Positions 51,240-60,400 of a stretch of 64,000 nucleotides of DNA are shown here, one piece after another. This DNA comes from Acidimicrobiia bacterium. GTDB lineage: Bacteria; Actinomycetota; Acidimicrobiia; Acidimicrobiales; CAIXPF01. The translations under genes were made by a program, and so were the position numbers. The stretch covers positions 165,839-229,838 of the forward strand of contig CANJRG010000003.1 in assembly GCA_947476745.1 (NCBI GenBank), in the 5' to 3' direction. How positions within the stretch are numbered: the first letter of the stretch is position 1; each line of letters begins with the position of its first letter. The notes below the pieces were generated by a model that was not told the origin of the DNA, ran no database searches, and worked only from the letters and a program-made list of their open reading frames with translations.

Positions 51240-52022
51240 GTGACCCCACCCCGGCCGACCTTGCGGGTGGAGAAGCGGCTGTTGCGGGAGGGTCGGCTGC
51301 GGGTGCTGTGCGCCGACGAGTGCGGCCGGGGTTCGCTCGGTGGCCCGGCCTCGGCCGGGGTGGTGGTGATCGACGCCTCGGTCACCCGTCCGTTGCGGGG
51401 CCTGCGTGACAGCAAGCTGCTGACGCCGCGGGCCCGCGAGGCGCTGGTCCCGCAGATCCACCGCTGGGCGGTGGCCGGCGCCGTCGGCCATGCCACGGCG
51501 GCCGAGGTCGACGCTCTGGGCCTGACCGCGGCCCTTCGGCTCGCCGCCCATCGAGCCATCGCCCGCCTGCCGGTGCAGGCCGACGTCGTCCTGCTCGACG
51601 GCAACCACGACTGGCTGACCCCGCCCGGTCAGGGAACCCTGTTCGGGTCCGGAGGCACCGCCGGATGCGGCTCCGACCCGGCCGGCTGCGTTCCGGCCCA
51701 CACGGTCACCCCGGACGCGGCCGACCCGGTCGTGGCCGATGTCGTCGTGGCCGAGGTGGTCGTGCCCGAGGTGGTCATTCCCGAGGTGGTCACGATGATC
51801 AAGGCCGACCTGCACTGTGCGGGGGTGGCGGCGGCCAGTGTGCTGGCCAAGGTCGAGCGTGACGCGTTGATGGTCGGGTTGGCGGCGCACTACCCGCACT
51901 ACGGGTGGGAGGAGAACAAGGGCTACGGCTCGCCGCAGCACCTCGACGCCCTGCGCCGCCTCGGACCGTGCGTCGAACACCGCCGCAGCTGGCGCCTGCC
52001 GACCATGCAGACCGACGGCTGA
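51240..52022 (+). CDS. rnhB: ribonuclease HII with a valine-rich pentad insertion
   Basis: 260 residues from GTG 51240. Catalytic acids are Asp26 and Glu27 in ADECGRGSLGGP, Asp120 in VVLLDGN and Asp190 in IKADLHCAGVAAASVLAKVE; LRDSKLLTPRARE and HYGWEENKGYGSPQH are also typical. Between DGN and IKAD the usual few residues are replaced by about 60. They include a Gly/Cys loop and four pentads (VVADV, VVAEV, VVPEV, VIPEV; residues 164-183) coded by 15-bp units at 51729-51788. The enzyme removes ribonucleotides from RNA:DNA hybrids. The insertion lies in a surface loop region and all active-site acids remain, so it is probably active. Confidence 0.92.
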   Translation: MTPPRPTLRVEKRLLREGRLRVLCADECGRGSLGGPASAGVVVIDASVTRPLRGLRDSKLLTPRAREALVPQIHRWAVAGAVGHATAAEVDALGLTAALRLAAHRAIARLPVQADVVLLDGNHDWLTPPGQGTLFGSGGTAGCGSDPAGCVPAHTVTPDAADPVVADVVVAEVVVPEVVIPEVVTMIKADLHCAGVAAASVLAKVERDALMVGLAAHYPHYGWEENKGYGSPQHLDALRRLGPCVEHRRSWRLPTMQTDG

Positions 52023-52038
52023 GCGGTGCGGGCAGGCG

Positions 52039-53307
52039 TCAGCGGCCCATCACCCCGTTGCGGGGGATGTCCTTGAACGCCGACACGCTGTCGATCCCCG
52101 GCTCCTTGGGCAGACCGAGCACCCGTTCGCCCACGATGTTGCGCAGTGTCTCGTCGGACCCGCCGGCGATGGCCATCGCCGGCATGCCCAGCACGTAGCC
52201 GCTCCAGCTGTAGGTGCCCCATTCGCCGGTGTCGGCGATCAGGCGTGCGCCGAGCACCCGGGACACGAAGGCCGAGGTCTTGCGCATGCTCTCGGTCAGC
52301 GCCAGCTTGGCGATGGACAGCTCGGGGCCGGGCAGCGCGCCGGCCTTCATCCGGTCCATGGCCCGCTGGTTGGTGAAGGACAGCACCTGCTGCTCGGTGT
52401 AGATGCGCAGCAACTCCTGACGGACCACCGCGTCATCGGCCAGGCCGAAGTGGCGGACCATCTCCCGCAGGCGGGTGAACCCACTGCCCGCGTCGCTGCC
52501 GCCCGCTCCGATGGACGCCCGTTCGTTCATCAGCGTGGTCAACGCCACCCGCCAGCCGTCGTTGACCTCCCCGAGTCGCTGGTCGTCGTGGACCCGGTAC
52601 TCGTTGAAGAACACCTCGTTGAACTCGGCCCCGCCGGTCATCTGGCGCAACGGGCGGACCTCGATCGCGGGGTCGTGCATGTCGACCACGAAGCAGGTCA
52701 GGCCCTTGTGCTTGGGCAGGTTCGGGTCGGTCCGGCACACCACCTCGCCGACGTCGGAGTAGTGCGCGCCGGAGGTCCACACCTTCTGGCCGGTGATGAC
52801 CCACTCGTCGCCGTCGCGTTCGGCCTTGGTCTGCAACCCGGCGAGGTCGGAGCCGGCGACCGGCTCGGAGAACAGCTGGCAGGCGACGAGATCGGCCCGC
52901 CACAGCCGGGGCAGCAGGCCCTGGCGTACCGCGGGCTGCCCGTGGTCGTTGATGGTGGGGGCCACCATGCCCAGCCCGATGGCGAAGTACGACTGGTTGG
53001 GCACGTCGTAGCGGGCTTCGAGCTCGTTGTAGGCCCGCTCGTAGGCGTGGGGCAGGTCACGGCCGCCGAACTCGACCGGGCCACAGATCCAGCCCAGGCC
53101 GGCGTCGTAGCGTTTGGCCCGCCAGGCCTTCGCCGCGGCCAGTTCGACCGCTTCCTCGGCCCGCTCCGGCTCCTGGAACAGCGAGGGGTTGTCCGGGCCC
53201 TCGCCCCACACGAAGGCCCGCTCGGCGGCCTTGAGTACAGCGTTCGCGTCCAGGAAGGTGGTGACCTGTGCTCGGAACTCGTCGAGGGAGGGGGTTCGAT
53301 CAGCCAT
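52039..53307 (-). CDS. acyl-CoA dehydrogenase
   Basis: 422 residues from ATG 53307. CQLFSEPVAGSDLAGLQTKA is signature 1, DEWVITGQKVWTSGAHYSDV the FAD/substrate beta domain, and EFNEVFFNEYRVHDDQRLGE and GGSDETLRNIVGERVLGLPK the C-terminal domain. The pattern fits the FadE17/FadE26-like group often seen in steroid or branched substrate oxidation in actinobacteria (inference). A frame extending upstream to 53898 overlaps the next gene and is not supported. It is convergent with rnhB (16-base gap). Confidence 0.93.
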   Translation of the reverse strand: MADRTPSLDEFRAQVTTFLDANAVLKAAERAFVWGEGPDNPSLFQEPERAEEAVELAAAKAWRAKRYDAGLGWICGPVEFGGRDLPHAYERAYNELEARYDVPNQSYFAIGLGMVAPTINDHGQPAVRQGLLPRLWRADLVACQLFSEPVAGSDLAGLQTKAERDGDEWVITGQKVWTSGAHYSDVGEVVCRTDPNLPKHKGLTCFVVDMHDPAIEVRPLRQMTGGAEFNEVFFNEYRVHDDQRLGEVNDGWRVALTTLMNERASIGAGGSDAGSGFTRLREMVRHFGLADDAVVRQELLRIYTEQQVLSFTNQRAMDRMKAGALPGPELSIAKLALTESMRKTSAFVSRVLGARLIADTGEWGTYSWSGYVLGMPAMAIAGGSDETLRNIVGERVLGLPKEPGIDSVSAFKDIPRNGVMGR

Positions 53308-53385
53308 GGGATCGGGCCTTTCCTGCAGCCGGCGGCGGGTGGCGGGCGCTGTGCTCAACGTAGCGGGCCGGGCTACCGTTCGGGG

Positions 53386-53805
53386 ATGGCTGGAGTCGTC
53401 GACATCTCGCCCGGACGGTTCCGGCACTGGTCGATCCTGGCCTTTGGGGCCTGGAACGCGGTCATCTGGCTGGCCCGGATCCGCAACATCGTGGCCGACG
53501 AGTCCCTCGATGCCGGGGGGCGTGTGTTGTGGCTGGTGCCCGCCGTGGTGTTCGGGTTCGGCGGTCTGCTGGCGATCGCCGCCTGGTGGCGGGGTGGTGT
53601 GGCGCTGGCCCGCCCGCTGACGGCGCTGGTCGCGGCGGTGGCGCTGTACTGGCCGGTGCGGACGGTGCTGATCCTGCTCGACGGTCGCTCGCCGGCCTTC
53701 CGGTTCGTCCATCTGGCGCTCGCGGTGGTGTCGGTGGGCCTCGCCGTGGCGGTCTGGCGGCGGTTGCAGCGGACCAACCTGATCCCGACCGGCTCGTACC
53801 GGTAG
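53386..53805 (+). CDS. small integral membrane protein of unknown function
   Basis: 139 residues from ATG 53386. Four hydrophobic segments are visible: SILAFGAWNAVIWLARI (about 16-32), RVLWLVPAVVFGFGGLLAIA (47-66), ARPLTALVAAVALYWPVRTV (76-95) and FVHLALAVVSVGLAVAVW (107-124). The tail is basic and polar. No catalytic or transport motif is seen. It diverges from the acyl-CoA dehydrogenase gene and precedes the NifU-N-like gene by 13 bases, so the two may be co-transcribed. Confidence 0.7.
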   Translation: MAGVVDISPGRFRHWSILAFGAWNAVIWLARIRNIVADESLDAGGRVLWLVPAVVFGFGGLLAIAAWWRGGVALARPLTALVAAVALYWPVRTVLILLDGRSPAFRFVHLALAVVSVGLAVAVWRRLQRTNLIPTGSYR

Positions 53806-53818
53806 GCTGGTCGACGCT

Positions 53819-54151
53819 ATGGGACAGCCCGTGTCGGTCATCGAGAAACCCACCGGACGCGCAGGGGTGCTGCGCTTCGAAACCAACCGGAGCCTCACCG
53901 GGATGGGGCACGAGCGCTACCGCGCCGGCACCGCCGTTGAAGGCAACCGGCCTCCCGACGTGTTGGCCCGCCGGCTCTTCGAGCGTGGCGGCGTCGCGAC
54001 GGTGCACATCTACGGCGGGTTGATCACCATCGAACTCGCCGAGCCCGACGAGAGCGGGCTCAAGGAGAGCGGGCTCAAGGAGATCATCGAGGATCTCTAC
54101 ACGTACTACCGCCCGGGCGTCGAACCGACCGTCACTCCCGCCGCCGAGTGA
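53819..54151 (+). CDS. NifU/Nfu N-terminal-like small protein
   Basis: 110 residues. VLRFETNRSLTGMGHERYRA, then LARRLFERGGVATVHIYGGL and ITIELAEPDES, resembles the Nfu N-terminal domain (a non-cysteine domain that accompanies Fe-S scaffold proteins), here standing alone. The helix near the end contains a perfect 15-bp duplication (54050-54064 and 54065-54079) giving ESGLK twice, so this copy is five residues longer than its ancestor. It precedes the SOS mutagenesis genes, but a LexA box with a probable promoter lies between. Confidence 0.7.
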   Translation: MGQPVSVIEKPTGRAGVLRFETNRSLTGMGHERYRAGTAVEGNRPPDVLARRLFERGGVATVHIYGGLITIELAEPDESGLKESGLKEIIEDLYTYYRPGVEPTVTPAAE

Positions 54152-54185
54152 TCTGCGGCGGCCGGGGCCTCCCGCCGCTCACTGC

Positions 54186-54206
54186 CGAACATTTGTTCGC
54201 TACAAT
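54186..54206 (+). promoter_or_regulatory. LexA box and probable -10 element of imuA
   Basis: CGAAC-ATTT-GTTCG (54186-54199) is a perfect 5+5 inverted repeat matching the core of the actinobacterial SOS box TCGAAC-N4-GTTCGA. TACAAT (54201-54206) fits a -10 hexamer. It lies seven bases before the GTG of imuA at 54213, so transcription would start at or next to the start codon and the mRNA could be leaderless (inference). LexA binding would cover the -10 upstream side, giving DNA-damage control. Confidence 0.85.
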
Positions 54207-54212
54207 CGGGAC

Positions 54213-54968
54213 GTGGTCGATCGCGTTGCTGCTGCGCTGTCCCTGAACGACCGGGTTCGTCCGGTCAGCCTGGCCAACGAGCGCGTCCTCGAGGTGTCCG
54301 GGCCGTTGGCGTCGGTGTTGCCCGGCGGCGCCCTGCAGCGGGGGATCACCGTCGGTGTCGGCGGCGCAGCGACGTCGTTGGCGTTGGCCTTGGCCGCCTC
54401 GGTGGCCGGTGGGGACTCCTGGGTGGCGGCGGTCGGTATGGGAACCCTGGGGCTGGCCGCAGCCGAGGAGTCGGGGCTGGCCATGGAACGGTTGCTGCTG
54501 GTCGACCCGGTTCCGGCCGGGCAGTGGGCCGCGGTGGTCGCGGCGCTGGTGGAAGCGGTCGAGGTGGTGCTGGTGGCGCCACCCGCGTCGGCGGTGCCGG
54601 CTGGGCAGGCCCGTCGGGTGGCCGCCCGGATGCGCGAGCAGGGTGCGGTCCTGGTCCAGGTGGCCTGGCCCGAACGGGCCTGGCCACAACGGCCGGAGCT
54701 GTCCCTGCAGGCCCGACCGTTGGCCTGGTCGGGTATCGGTGCCGGTCACGGGCACCTGCGGGCCCGTCAGGTGGAGATCGCGGTGAGCGGCCGTCATGGG
54801 GCGGACCGGCCCCGTAGTGCCCGGTTCTGGCTGCCCGACGAGCACGGCCGTCTCGCCCCGGTCGAACCGGAGGCTGCGGTCACCTCGCTGCATCCGCAGG
54901 CGAGCCGCGCCCGGCCGTCGTCGTCGGGGGGCCGGGCGATGGCGTGCCCGACCCCGTCCCCGGCATGA
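54213..54968 (+). CDS. imuA: ImuA-like RecA-fold mutagenesis accessory protein
   Basis: 251 residues from GTG 54213. VLEVSGPLASVLPGGALQRG and GITVGVGGAATSLALALAAS match the RecA-like start of ImuA/ImuA'. The Walker A is degenerate (GGAATSL instead of GxxxxGKT), so ATP binding is doubtful, and LERLLLVDPVPAGQ and QEGAVLVQVAWPERA-like strands follow. The last 50 residues are low-complexity. The identification rests mainly on its place: SOS box upstream, and ATGA overlap with imuB. It would bridge ImuB and RecA in DnaE2-dependent translesion synthesis. Confidence 0.82.
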   Translation: MVDRVAAALSLNDRVRPVSLANERVLEVSGPLASVLPGGALQRGITVGVGGAATSLALALAASVAGGDSWVAAVGMGTLGLAAAEESGLAMERLLLVDPVPAGQWAAVVAALVEAVEVVLVAPPASAVPAGQARRVAARMREQGAVLVQVAWPERAWPQRPELSLQARPLAWSGIGAGHGHLRARQVEIAVSGRHGADRPRSARFWLPDEHGRLAPVEPEAAVTSLHPQASRARPSSSGGRAMACPTPSPA

Positions 54969-56560
54969 ACAGCGCGTTCGGCATGAACGGCTCGCCGACG
55001 CGCACCCTGGTGGTCTGGTGCCCGGACTGGCCGGTCCTGGCCCTCGGCCGTCATCCCGAGGAGCCGGCGGCGGTGTTCGTCGCCAACCGGTTGGTCGCCG
55101 CCACCGCGGCCGCCCGTCGGGACGGGGTCGCGATGGGCATGCGCCGCCGGGAGGCCCAGGCCCGTTGCCCGGCGATGGAGGTCCTCGATCGTGACCCCGA
55201 TCGTGAAGCCCGTTCCTTCGAGGCCGTGGTGGCGGTGGTGTCGTCGTTCACCCCGTGGGTGGAGTTGTCCCGGCCGGGTACGTGCGCGTTGCCGACCCGG
55301 GGTCCCGCCCGGTATTTCGGTGGCGATCGGGCCCTCGCCGACGCCGTGCGCGAGCAGGTGGAGCAGGCGGTCCCGGCGATGGCCGGGCTGGTGGGGGTGG
55401 GTATCGCCGACGGTCCTTTCGCCGCCCGGTTGGCTGCTCGTCACCGCTCGCCCGGTCAGTTGGTCGAGCCGGGCCGGACCCCTGCCTTCCTCGCCCCGCT
55501 GCCGTTGTCGGTCCTGGAGCTGCCGGAGTTGGTCGGGGTGCTGCAGCGGCTCGGGCTGCACACGCTCGGTGCCTTCGCCGCCCTCGCCGTGCCCGATGTG
55601 ATCGGCCGGTTCGGCCGGGTGGGGGAGCGGGCCCATCGCCTGGCCCGGGGTCTCGACGACCTGCCGCTCGACGCCCGCGTGCCCCCGTCGGATCTGTCGG
55701 TGTCGGCCGAGTTGGACCCGCCGGTGGCCCGGATCGACCAGGCGGCCTTCGCCGCCAAGTCCTTGGCCGACCGGTTGTCGGTCCTGCTCGACGACGCCGG
55801 CTGGTCCTGCCTGCGTCTGGCGGTCGAGGCGGAGACCGAGCACGGCGAGCACCTGTTGCGCCTGTGGCGTCATGAGGGGGCGCTCACCCCGGGGGCCATC
55901 GCCGAACGGGTCCGCTGGCAGCTCGAGGGCTGGTTGACCACCTCCGCGGTCAGCCGCCCGACCGGCGGTCTCATCCGTCTGGCCCTGGTGCCCGACCAGG
56001 TGATCCCGGCCCGGGGTCGTCAGCTCGGCTTCTGGGGTGGTCAGAGCGAGGCGGCCCGCCGGGCGGCCCGCGCCGCCGGTCGGGTGGCCGGGCTTTTGGG
56101 GCCGGCGGCGGTGCAGGTGGTCGATCGCCGTGGAGGCCGTCACCCCGATGAGCAGTTCTCGCTGCTGGCCGCGACGGCGGTCGATCTCGAGGATCGGGCC
56201 ACGCAACCGTTGCCTGCGCCCACCGCGCCCTGGCCAGGTCGCTTGCCGGTGCCGTCGCCCGGCGTCGTGTGGGCTGCGGGTGACCGGCCGGCTGCCCGGG
56301 TGCTCGATGCGGCTGGTTCGCCGGTGACGGTGAACGGTCGGGGGGAGGCGAGTGCGGCCCCTGCCCGGCTGGAGGCGCGGGGGTGGTCCCGTCCGTATCG
56401 GGTCGAGGCCTGGGCGGGGCCGTGGCCGGTGGAGGAGCGATGGTGGGATCCCGCCCAGCAGCGGCGGGCGGCCCGGCTGCAGGTGGTACTCGATGACGTC
56501 AGTGCTTGGCTGGTGGTGCTGGAGGGGGGTTGCTGGTGGCTCGCTGCCCGTTACGACTGA
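54965..56560 (+). CDS. imuB: ImuB, catalytically inactive Y-family polymerase homologue
   Basis: 531 residues from ATG 54965, overlapping the imuA stop; ATG 54983 is also possible. TLVVWCPDWPVLALGRHPEE and ATAAARRDGVAMGMRRREAQ form the palm and fingers of a Y-family fold. The acidic metal ligands of DinB (DxD and SxDE) are missing, SSFTPWVELSRPG replacing the second, as in other ImuB proteins. QLGFWG (353-358) matches the beta-clamp binding motif position of mycobacterial ImuB. It recruits DnaE2 to the clamp. The gene is co-transcribed with imuA from the LexA-controlled promoter. Confidence 0.93.
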   Translation: MNSAFGMNGSPTRTLVVWCPDWPVLALGRHPEEPAAVFVANRLVAATAAARRDGVAMGMRRREAQARCPAMEVLDRDPDREARSFEAVVAVVSSFTPWVELSRPGTCALPTRGPARYFGGDRALADAVREQVEQAVPAMAGLVGVGIADGPFAARLAARHRSPGQLVEPGRTPAFLAPLPLSVLELPELVGVLQRLGLHTLGAFAALAVPDVIGRFGRVGERAHRLARGLDDLPLDARVPPSDLSVSAELDPPVARIDQAAFAAKSLADRLSVLLDDAGWSCLRLAVEAETEHGEHLLRLWRHEGALTPGAIAERVRWQLEGWLTTSAVSRPTGGLIRLALVPDQVIPARGRQLGFWGGQSEAARRAARAAGRVAGLLGPAAVQVVDRRGGRHPDEQFSLLAATAVDLEDRATQPLPAPTAPWPGRLPVPSPGVVWAAGDRPAARVLDAAGSPVTVNGRGEASAAPARLEARGWSRPYRVEAWAGPWPVEERWWDPAQQRRAARLQVVLDDVSAWLVVLEGGCWWLAARYD

Positions 56561-56590
56561 TCGGCAACCGGCTCGCAACGACCCTAGAGG

Positions 56591-56630
56591 TCGTCGGATG
56601 TCGTCGGATGTCGTCGGAGGCCGTCGGAGG
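56591..56630. repeat. 10-bp tandem repeat upstream of sodA
   Basis: TCGTCGGATG at 56591 and 56601, then TCGTCGGAGG at 56611 and CCGTCGGAGG at 56621: four ten-base units with increasing divergence. It lies in the 172-base gap between imuB and sodA. TACTAT at 56654-56659 downstream could be a -10 element for sodA. Confidence 0.85.
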
Positions 56631-56732
56631 CCGCGTTGAGGCGGCTGACTGCCTACTATCAGCCCTCACGCGCTTATCCGACCAGTGGCGACCCGAGCGG
56701 GCTCGTCACGCGAATCCGCAAGGAGCACGAGC

Positions 56733-57353
56733 ATGGCCCTGGAATTGCCCCCGCTGCCCTACGCCTACGACGCCCTGGAGTCCGCGATCGACGAGGAGAC
56801 GGTGCACATCCATCACGATCTGCACCATCAGGCCTACGTCAACAACGCGAACAACGCGGTGAAGGACACCGAGTGGGACACCAAGTCCGCCGAGGAGATC
56901 CTCCGCAACCTCAACAGCGTCGCCGAGAACATCCGTACGCCGATCCGCAACAACGTCGGCGGCGTGTGGAACCACAACATGTACTGGGAGATGATGGGCC
57001 CCAACGGCGGCGGTGAGCCCGGTGGCGAGCTCGGTGCGGCCATCACCTCGACCTTCGAGTCCTTCGACAACTTCAAGACCCTGTTCAACAACGGTGGTGC
57101 CACCCGTTTCGGCTCCGGCTGGGTGTGGCTGGTCATGAACAAGGCCGGCAAGCTCGAGGTCGTCTCGACCCCCAACCAGGACAACCCGATGACCGACGGC
57201 CTGGAGCCGGTCATGGTCAACGACGTGTGGGAGCACGCCTACTACCTGCGCTACCGCAACCGTCGGCCCGAGTACCTCGGCGCCTGGTGGAACGTGGTGA
57301 ACTGGGACAACATCGCCGCCCGCTTCACCGCCGCCAAGGCCAAGGTGGGCTGA
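56733..57353 (+). CDS. sodA: superoxide dismutase, Fe/Mn family
   Basis: 206 residues with AAGGAG seven bases before ATG 56733. Metal ligands: His26-type in EETVHIHHDLHHQAYVNN, His in GGVWNHNMYW, and the C-terminal Asp/His in NDVWEHAYYLRYRNRRPEYL. The second-sphere Gln in TPNQDNP and the double Gly of GGVWNH favour the manganese type. It converts superoxide to hydrogen peroxide and oxygen. No signal peptide is present. It stands between imuB and dnaE2 on the same strand, which is an unusual place; its own promoter is probable, given the 172-base gap. Confidence 0.96.
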   Translation: MALELPPLPYAYDALESAIDEETVHIHHDLHHQAYVNNANNAVKDTEWDTKSAEEILRNLNSVAENIRTPIRNNVGGVWNHNMYWEMMGPNGGGEPGGELGAAITSTFESFDNFKTLFNNGGATRFGSGWVWLVMNKAGKLEVVSTPNQDNPMTDGLEPVMVNDVWEHAYYLRYRNRRPEYLGAWWNVVNWDNIAARFTAAKAKVG

Positions 57354-57463
57354 ACCACCCCGTCGACCGGGTCGCCAGGCCCGGTCGGGTCGCTCGATCG
57401 TGGTGCCGCTGTCCCGCTCGGGGTGGCGGCACCATCGCGTTCTGACCGTATTCGGGTTGCATA

Positions 57464-57493
57464 TCGAACGCGTGTTCGCGAACATGTGTTCGA
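57464..57493 (+). promoter_or_regulatory. two overlapping LexA boxes at the dnaE2 start
   Basis: TCGAAC-GCGT-GTTCGC (57464-57479) and GCGAAC-ATGT-GTTCGA (57478-57493) share two bases. Each has a perfect CGAAC-N4-GTTCG core and each matches the outer TCGAAC/GTTCGA consensus on one side. The final A of the second box is the first base of the dnaE2 ATG, so repressor binding would cover the start codon. No ribosome site is visible between the boxes and the ATG. Confidence 0.92.
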
Positions 57494-60400
57494 TGGGGTT
57501 CAACAATCCAGGCGTTCCCTGGTCGGAAATCGAACGCCGCCTGTCCGACGGGCGTGCCGCAGGTCCCGGTGCCGGTCGTTTTCCGGCGGCCGACGGGGGC
57601 GACAGCCCCGCCTGGTCCCGCAGCCGTTCGCCCTATCGGCCCCCGCTCGTCGAACCGCCTGCCCCTGGTGGCCGGGTTGCCTCGGCCGGGCGTCGCGGGC
57701 CGGGGTATGCCGAGCTTCACTGCCACTCCAACTTCTCCTTCCTCGACGGGGCCTCCCATCCCGAGGAGCTGGTGGAGGAGGCCGTCCGTCTCGGTCTCGG
57801 TGCGCTCGCCCTCACCGATCACAACGGCTTCTACGGCGTGGTCCGTTTCGCCGAGGCGGCACGGGTGCATGGCCTGCCCACGGTGTTCGGCGCCGAACTG
57901 TCGCTCGATCTGACCCGCGTGCAGGCCGGCCGAGCCGACCCGGAGGGGTCGCACCTGCTCGTCCTGGCGCGCAATCCCGCGGGGTATGCCCGTCTGGCCC
58001 GGGCCATCACCGCCGCCCAGATGGCGGGGGAGAAGGGCGCCCCCAGTATCGGGTTGGACCGGGTGGCCGAGATCGGCGGCTCGCCCAGTGACGACTGGGT
58101 GGTGCTCACCGGCTGCCGCAAGGGGCCCGTACCCCGGGCCCTGGTCGACGACGGGCCCGGGGCGGCGGCCGAACACCTGCACGGCTTGGTCGAACGGTTC
58201 GGTACCGCCAACGTCGTGGTCGAACTGTGGGATCACGGCGATCCGCTCGACAGCGTGCGCAACGATGACCTGGTCCGCCTGGCCGATCGGTTCGGGCTCG
58301 ACGTGGTGGCCACCAACAACGTCCACTACGCCACCCCTGCCCGGCGCCGGTTGGCCACCGCGTTGGCGGCGGTGCGTTCCCGCCGCGGGCTCGACGAGAT
58401 CGAGGGGTGGCTGCCGGCCTGTGCCGGAGCTCATCTGCGCGCCGAGGCCGAACAGCAGCGCCGGTTCGCCCGCTATCCCGGGGTGGTGGAACGCGCCGGT
58501 GAGCTCGGTCTGGCCTGCGCCTTCGATCTCTCGTTGGTCGCCCCCCGTCTGCCCGACTTCCCGGTCCCGTCCGGTCATGATGAGATGTCCTGGTTGCGGG
58601 CCCTGGTCGAGCGGGGGGCGACCGCCAGGTACGGTCCCCGTTCCGGTCCGGCCCATACCGCGGTGTATGCCCAGATCGATCACGAGCTGGCGCTCATCGG
58701 ACAACTCGGGTTCCCCGGCTATTTCCTCACCGTCGGCGACATCGTCGAGTTCTGCCGCAAGGCCGACATCTACTGTCAGGGCCGTGGCTCCGCGGCCAAC
58801 AGCGTCGTCTGTTACGTGCTGGGGATCACCAAGGCCGACGCCTTCGCCCTCGGCCTGCTGTTCGAACGGTTCCTCTCTCCCGAACGCGACGGTCCACCCG
58901 ACATCGATCTCGACATCGAGTCATCCCGTCGGGAGGAGGTCATCCAGTACGTCTATGAACGCTACGGGCGCGATCGCACCGCTCAGGTCGCCAACGTGAT
59001 CACCTACCGGGCCCGCTCCTCGGTGCGGGACATGGCCAAGGCCCTGGGGTACGCCCCCGGGCAGCAGGATGCATGGTCGAAACAGGTCGATCGGTGGTCC
59101 ACCGTGGCGGACCATGCCGGCACGACCGACCGGCACGGCAACCCCGATCACGACGTGCCCGTCGCGGTGCTGGAGTTGGCTCGGGAGGTGGAGAACTTCC
59201 CACGGCATCTCGGTATCCACTCCGGCGGGATGGTCATCTGCGATCGACCGGTGGTCGAGGTGTGCCCGGTGGAGTGGGGGCGGATGGAGAACCGCTCGGT
59301 CCTGCAATGGGACAAGGACGACTGCGCCGCCACCGGTCTGGTCAAGTTCGACCTGCTGGGTCTGGGCATGCTCAGCGCCTTGCACGGGGCGGTCGACCTG
59401 ATCGCTGCGGCGGAAGGCCTGCAGCTCGACCTGGCCGCCATCCCCCAGGACGATGCGGTGTACGACATGTTGTGCCGGGCCGACTCCATCGGGGTTTTCC
59501 AGGTGGAGTCGCGGGCCCAGATGGCGACCCTGCCCCGGTTGCGGCCCCGCACCTTCTACGACCTGGTGGTAGAGGTGGCCCTGATCCGCCCCGGCCCCAT
59601 CCAAGGAGGATCGGTCCACCCCTACATCCGCCGGCGCAACGGGTTGGAGGAGCCCACCTACCTGCACCCGCTGCTGGAGCCCGCCCTGGCCAAGACCCTC
59701 GGGGTGCCGTTGTTCCAGGAGCAGTTGATGCAGATCGCCATGGACGTCGGTGGGTTCAGCGCGGCAGAGGCCGACCAGTTGCGCCAGGCCATGGGCTCCA
59801 AGCGAAGCCGGGCACGCATGGAGCGGTTGCACCAACGGTTCCTCGACGGGTCCGCTGAGCGGGAGGTCGGCGGCGAGGTGGCCGAGCAGATCTGGCTGAA
59901 GCTGGCTGCTTTCGCCGACTACGGCTTTCCCGAGAGCCACTCGGTCAGCTTTGCCTACCTCGTGTACGCCTCGGCCTGGATCAAGTTGCACCACCCGGCA
60001 GCGTTCTGCGCCGCCCTGCTCAACGCCCAGCCGATGGGGTTCTACAGCCCGCACTCGTTGGTGCAGGACGCCCGGCGTCACGGGGTGGTGGTGCACACCC
60101 CTGACCTCAATGCCTCGGCCGCGGCGGCGACGATGGAACCCTGTCCGTCCTCGACCGGTGGGGTGGCGGTACGGCTCGGTCTCTCCTCGGTGCGGGCCCT
60201 GGGGCCGGAACTGGCCGAACGCATCGCCGCCGGTCGTCCCTACCGCGATCCGGAGGAGGTCCGGCGTCGTGGCGGAGCCGGGCTCGCGGCGTTGGAGGCG
60301 CTGGCCACCGCCGGGGCATTCGGTTGTTTCGGCCTGGGCCGGCGGGAGGCGTTGTGGGCGGCCGGTGCATTGGCGCAGACCGGCGAGGACCGCCTGGCCG

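Noticed and set aside
54213..54968. imuA as an active RecA-type ATPase
   Set aside because: The Walker A position reads GGAATSL without the lysine, so ATP hydrolysis is not supported. The gene is called by context and fold blocks only.
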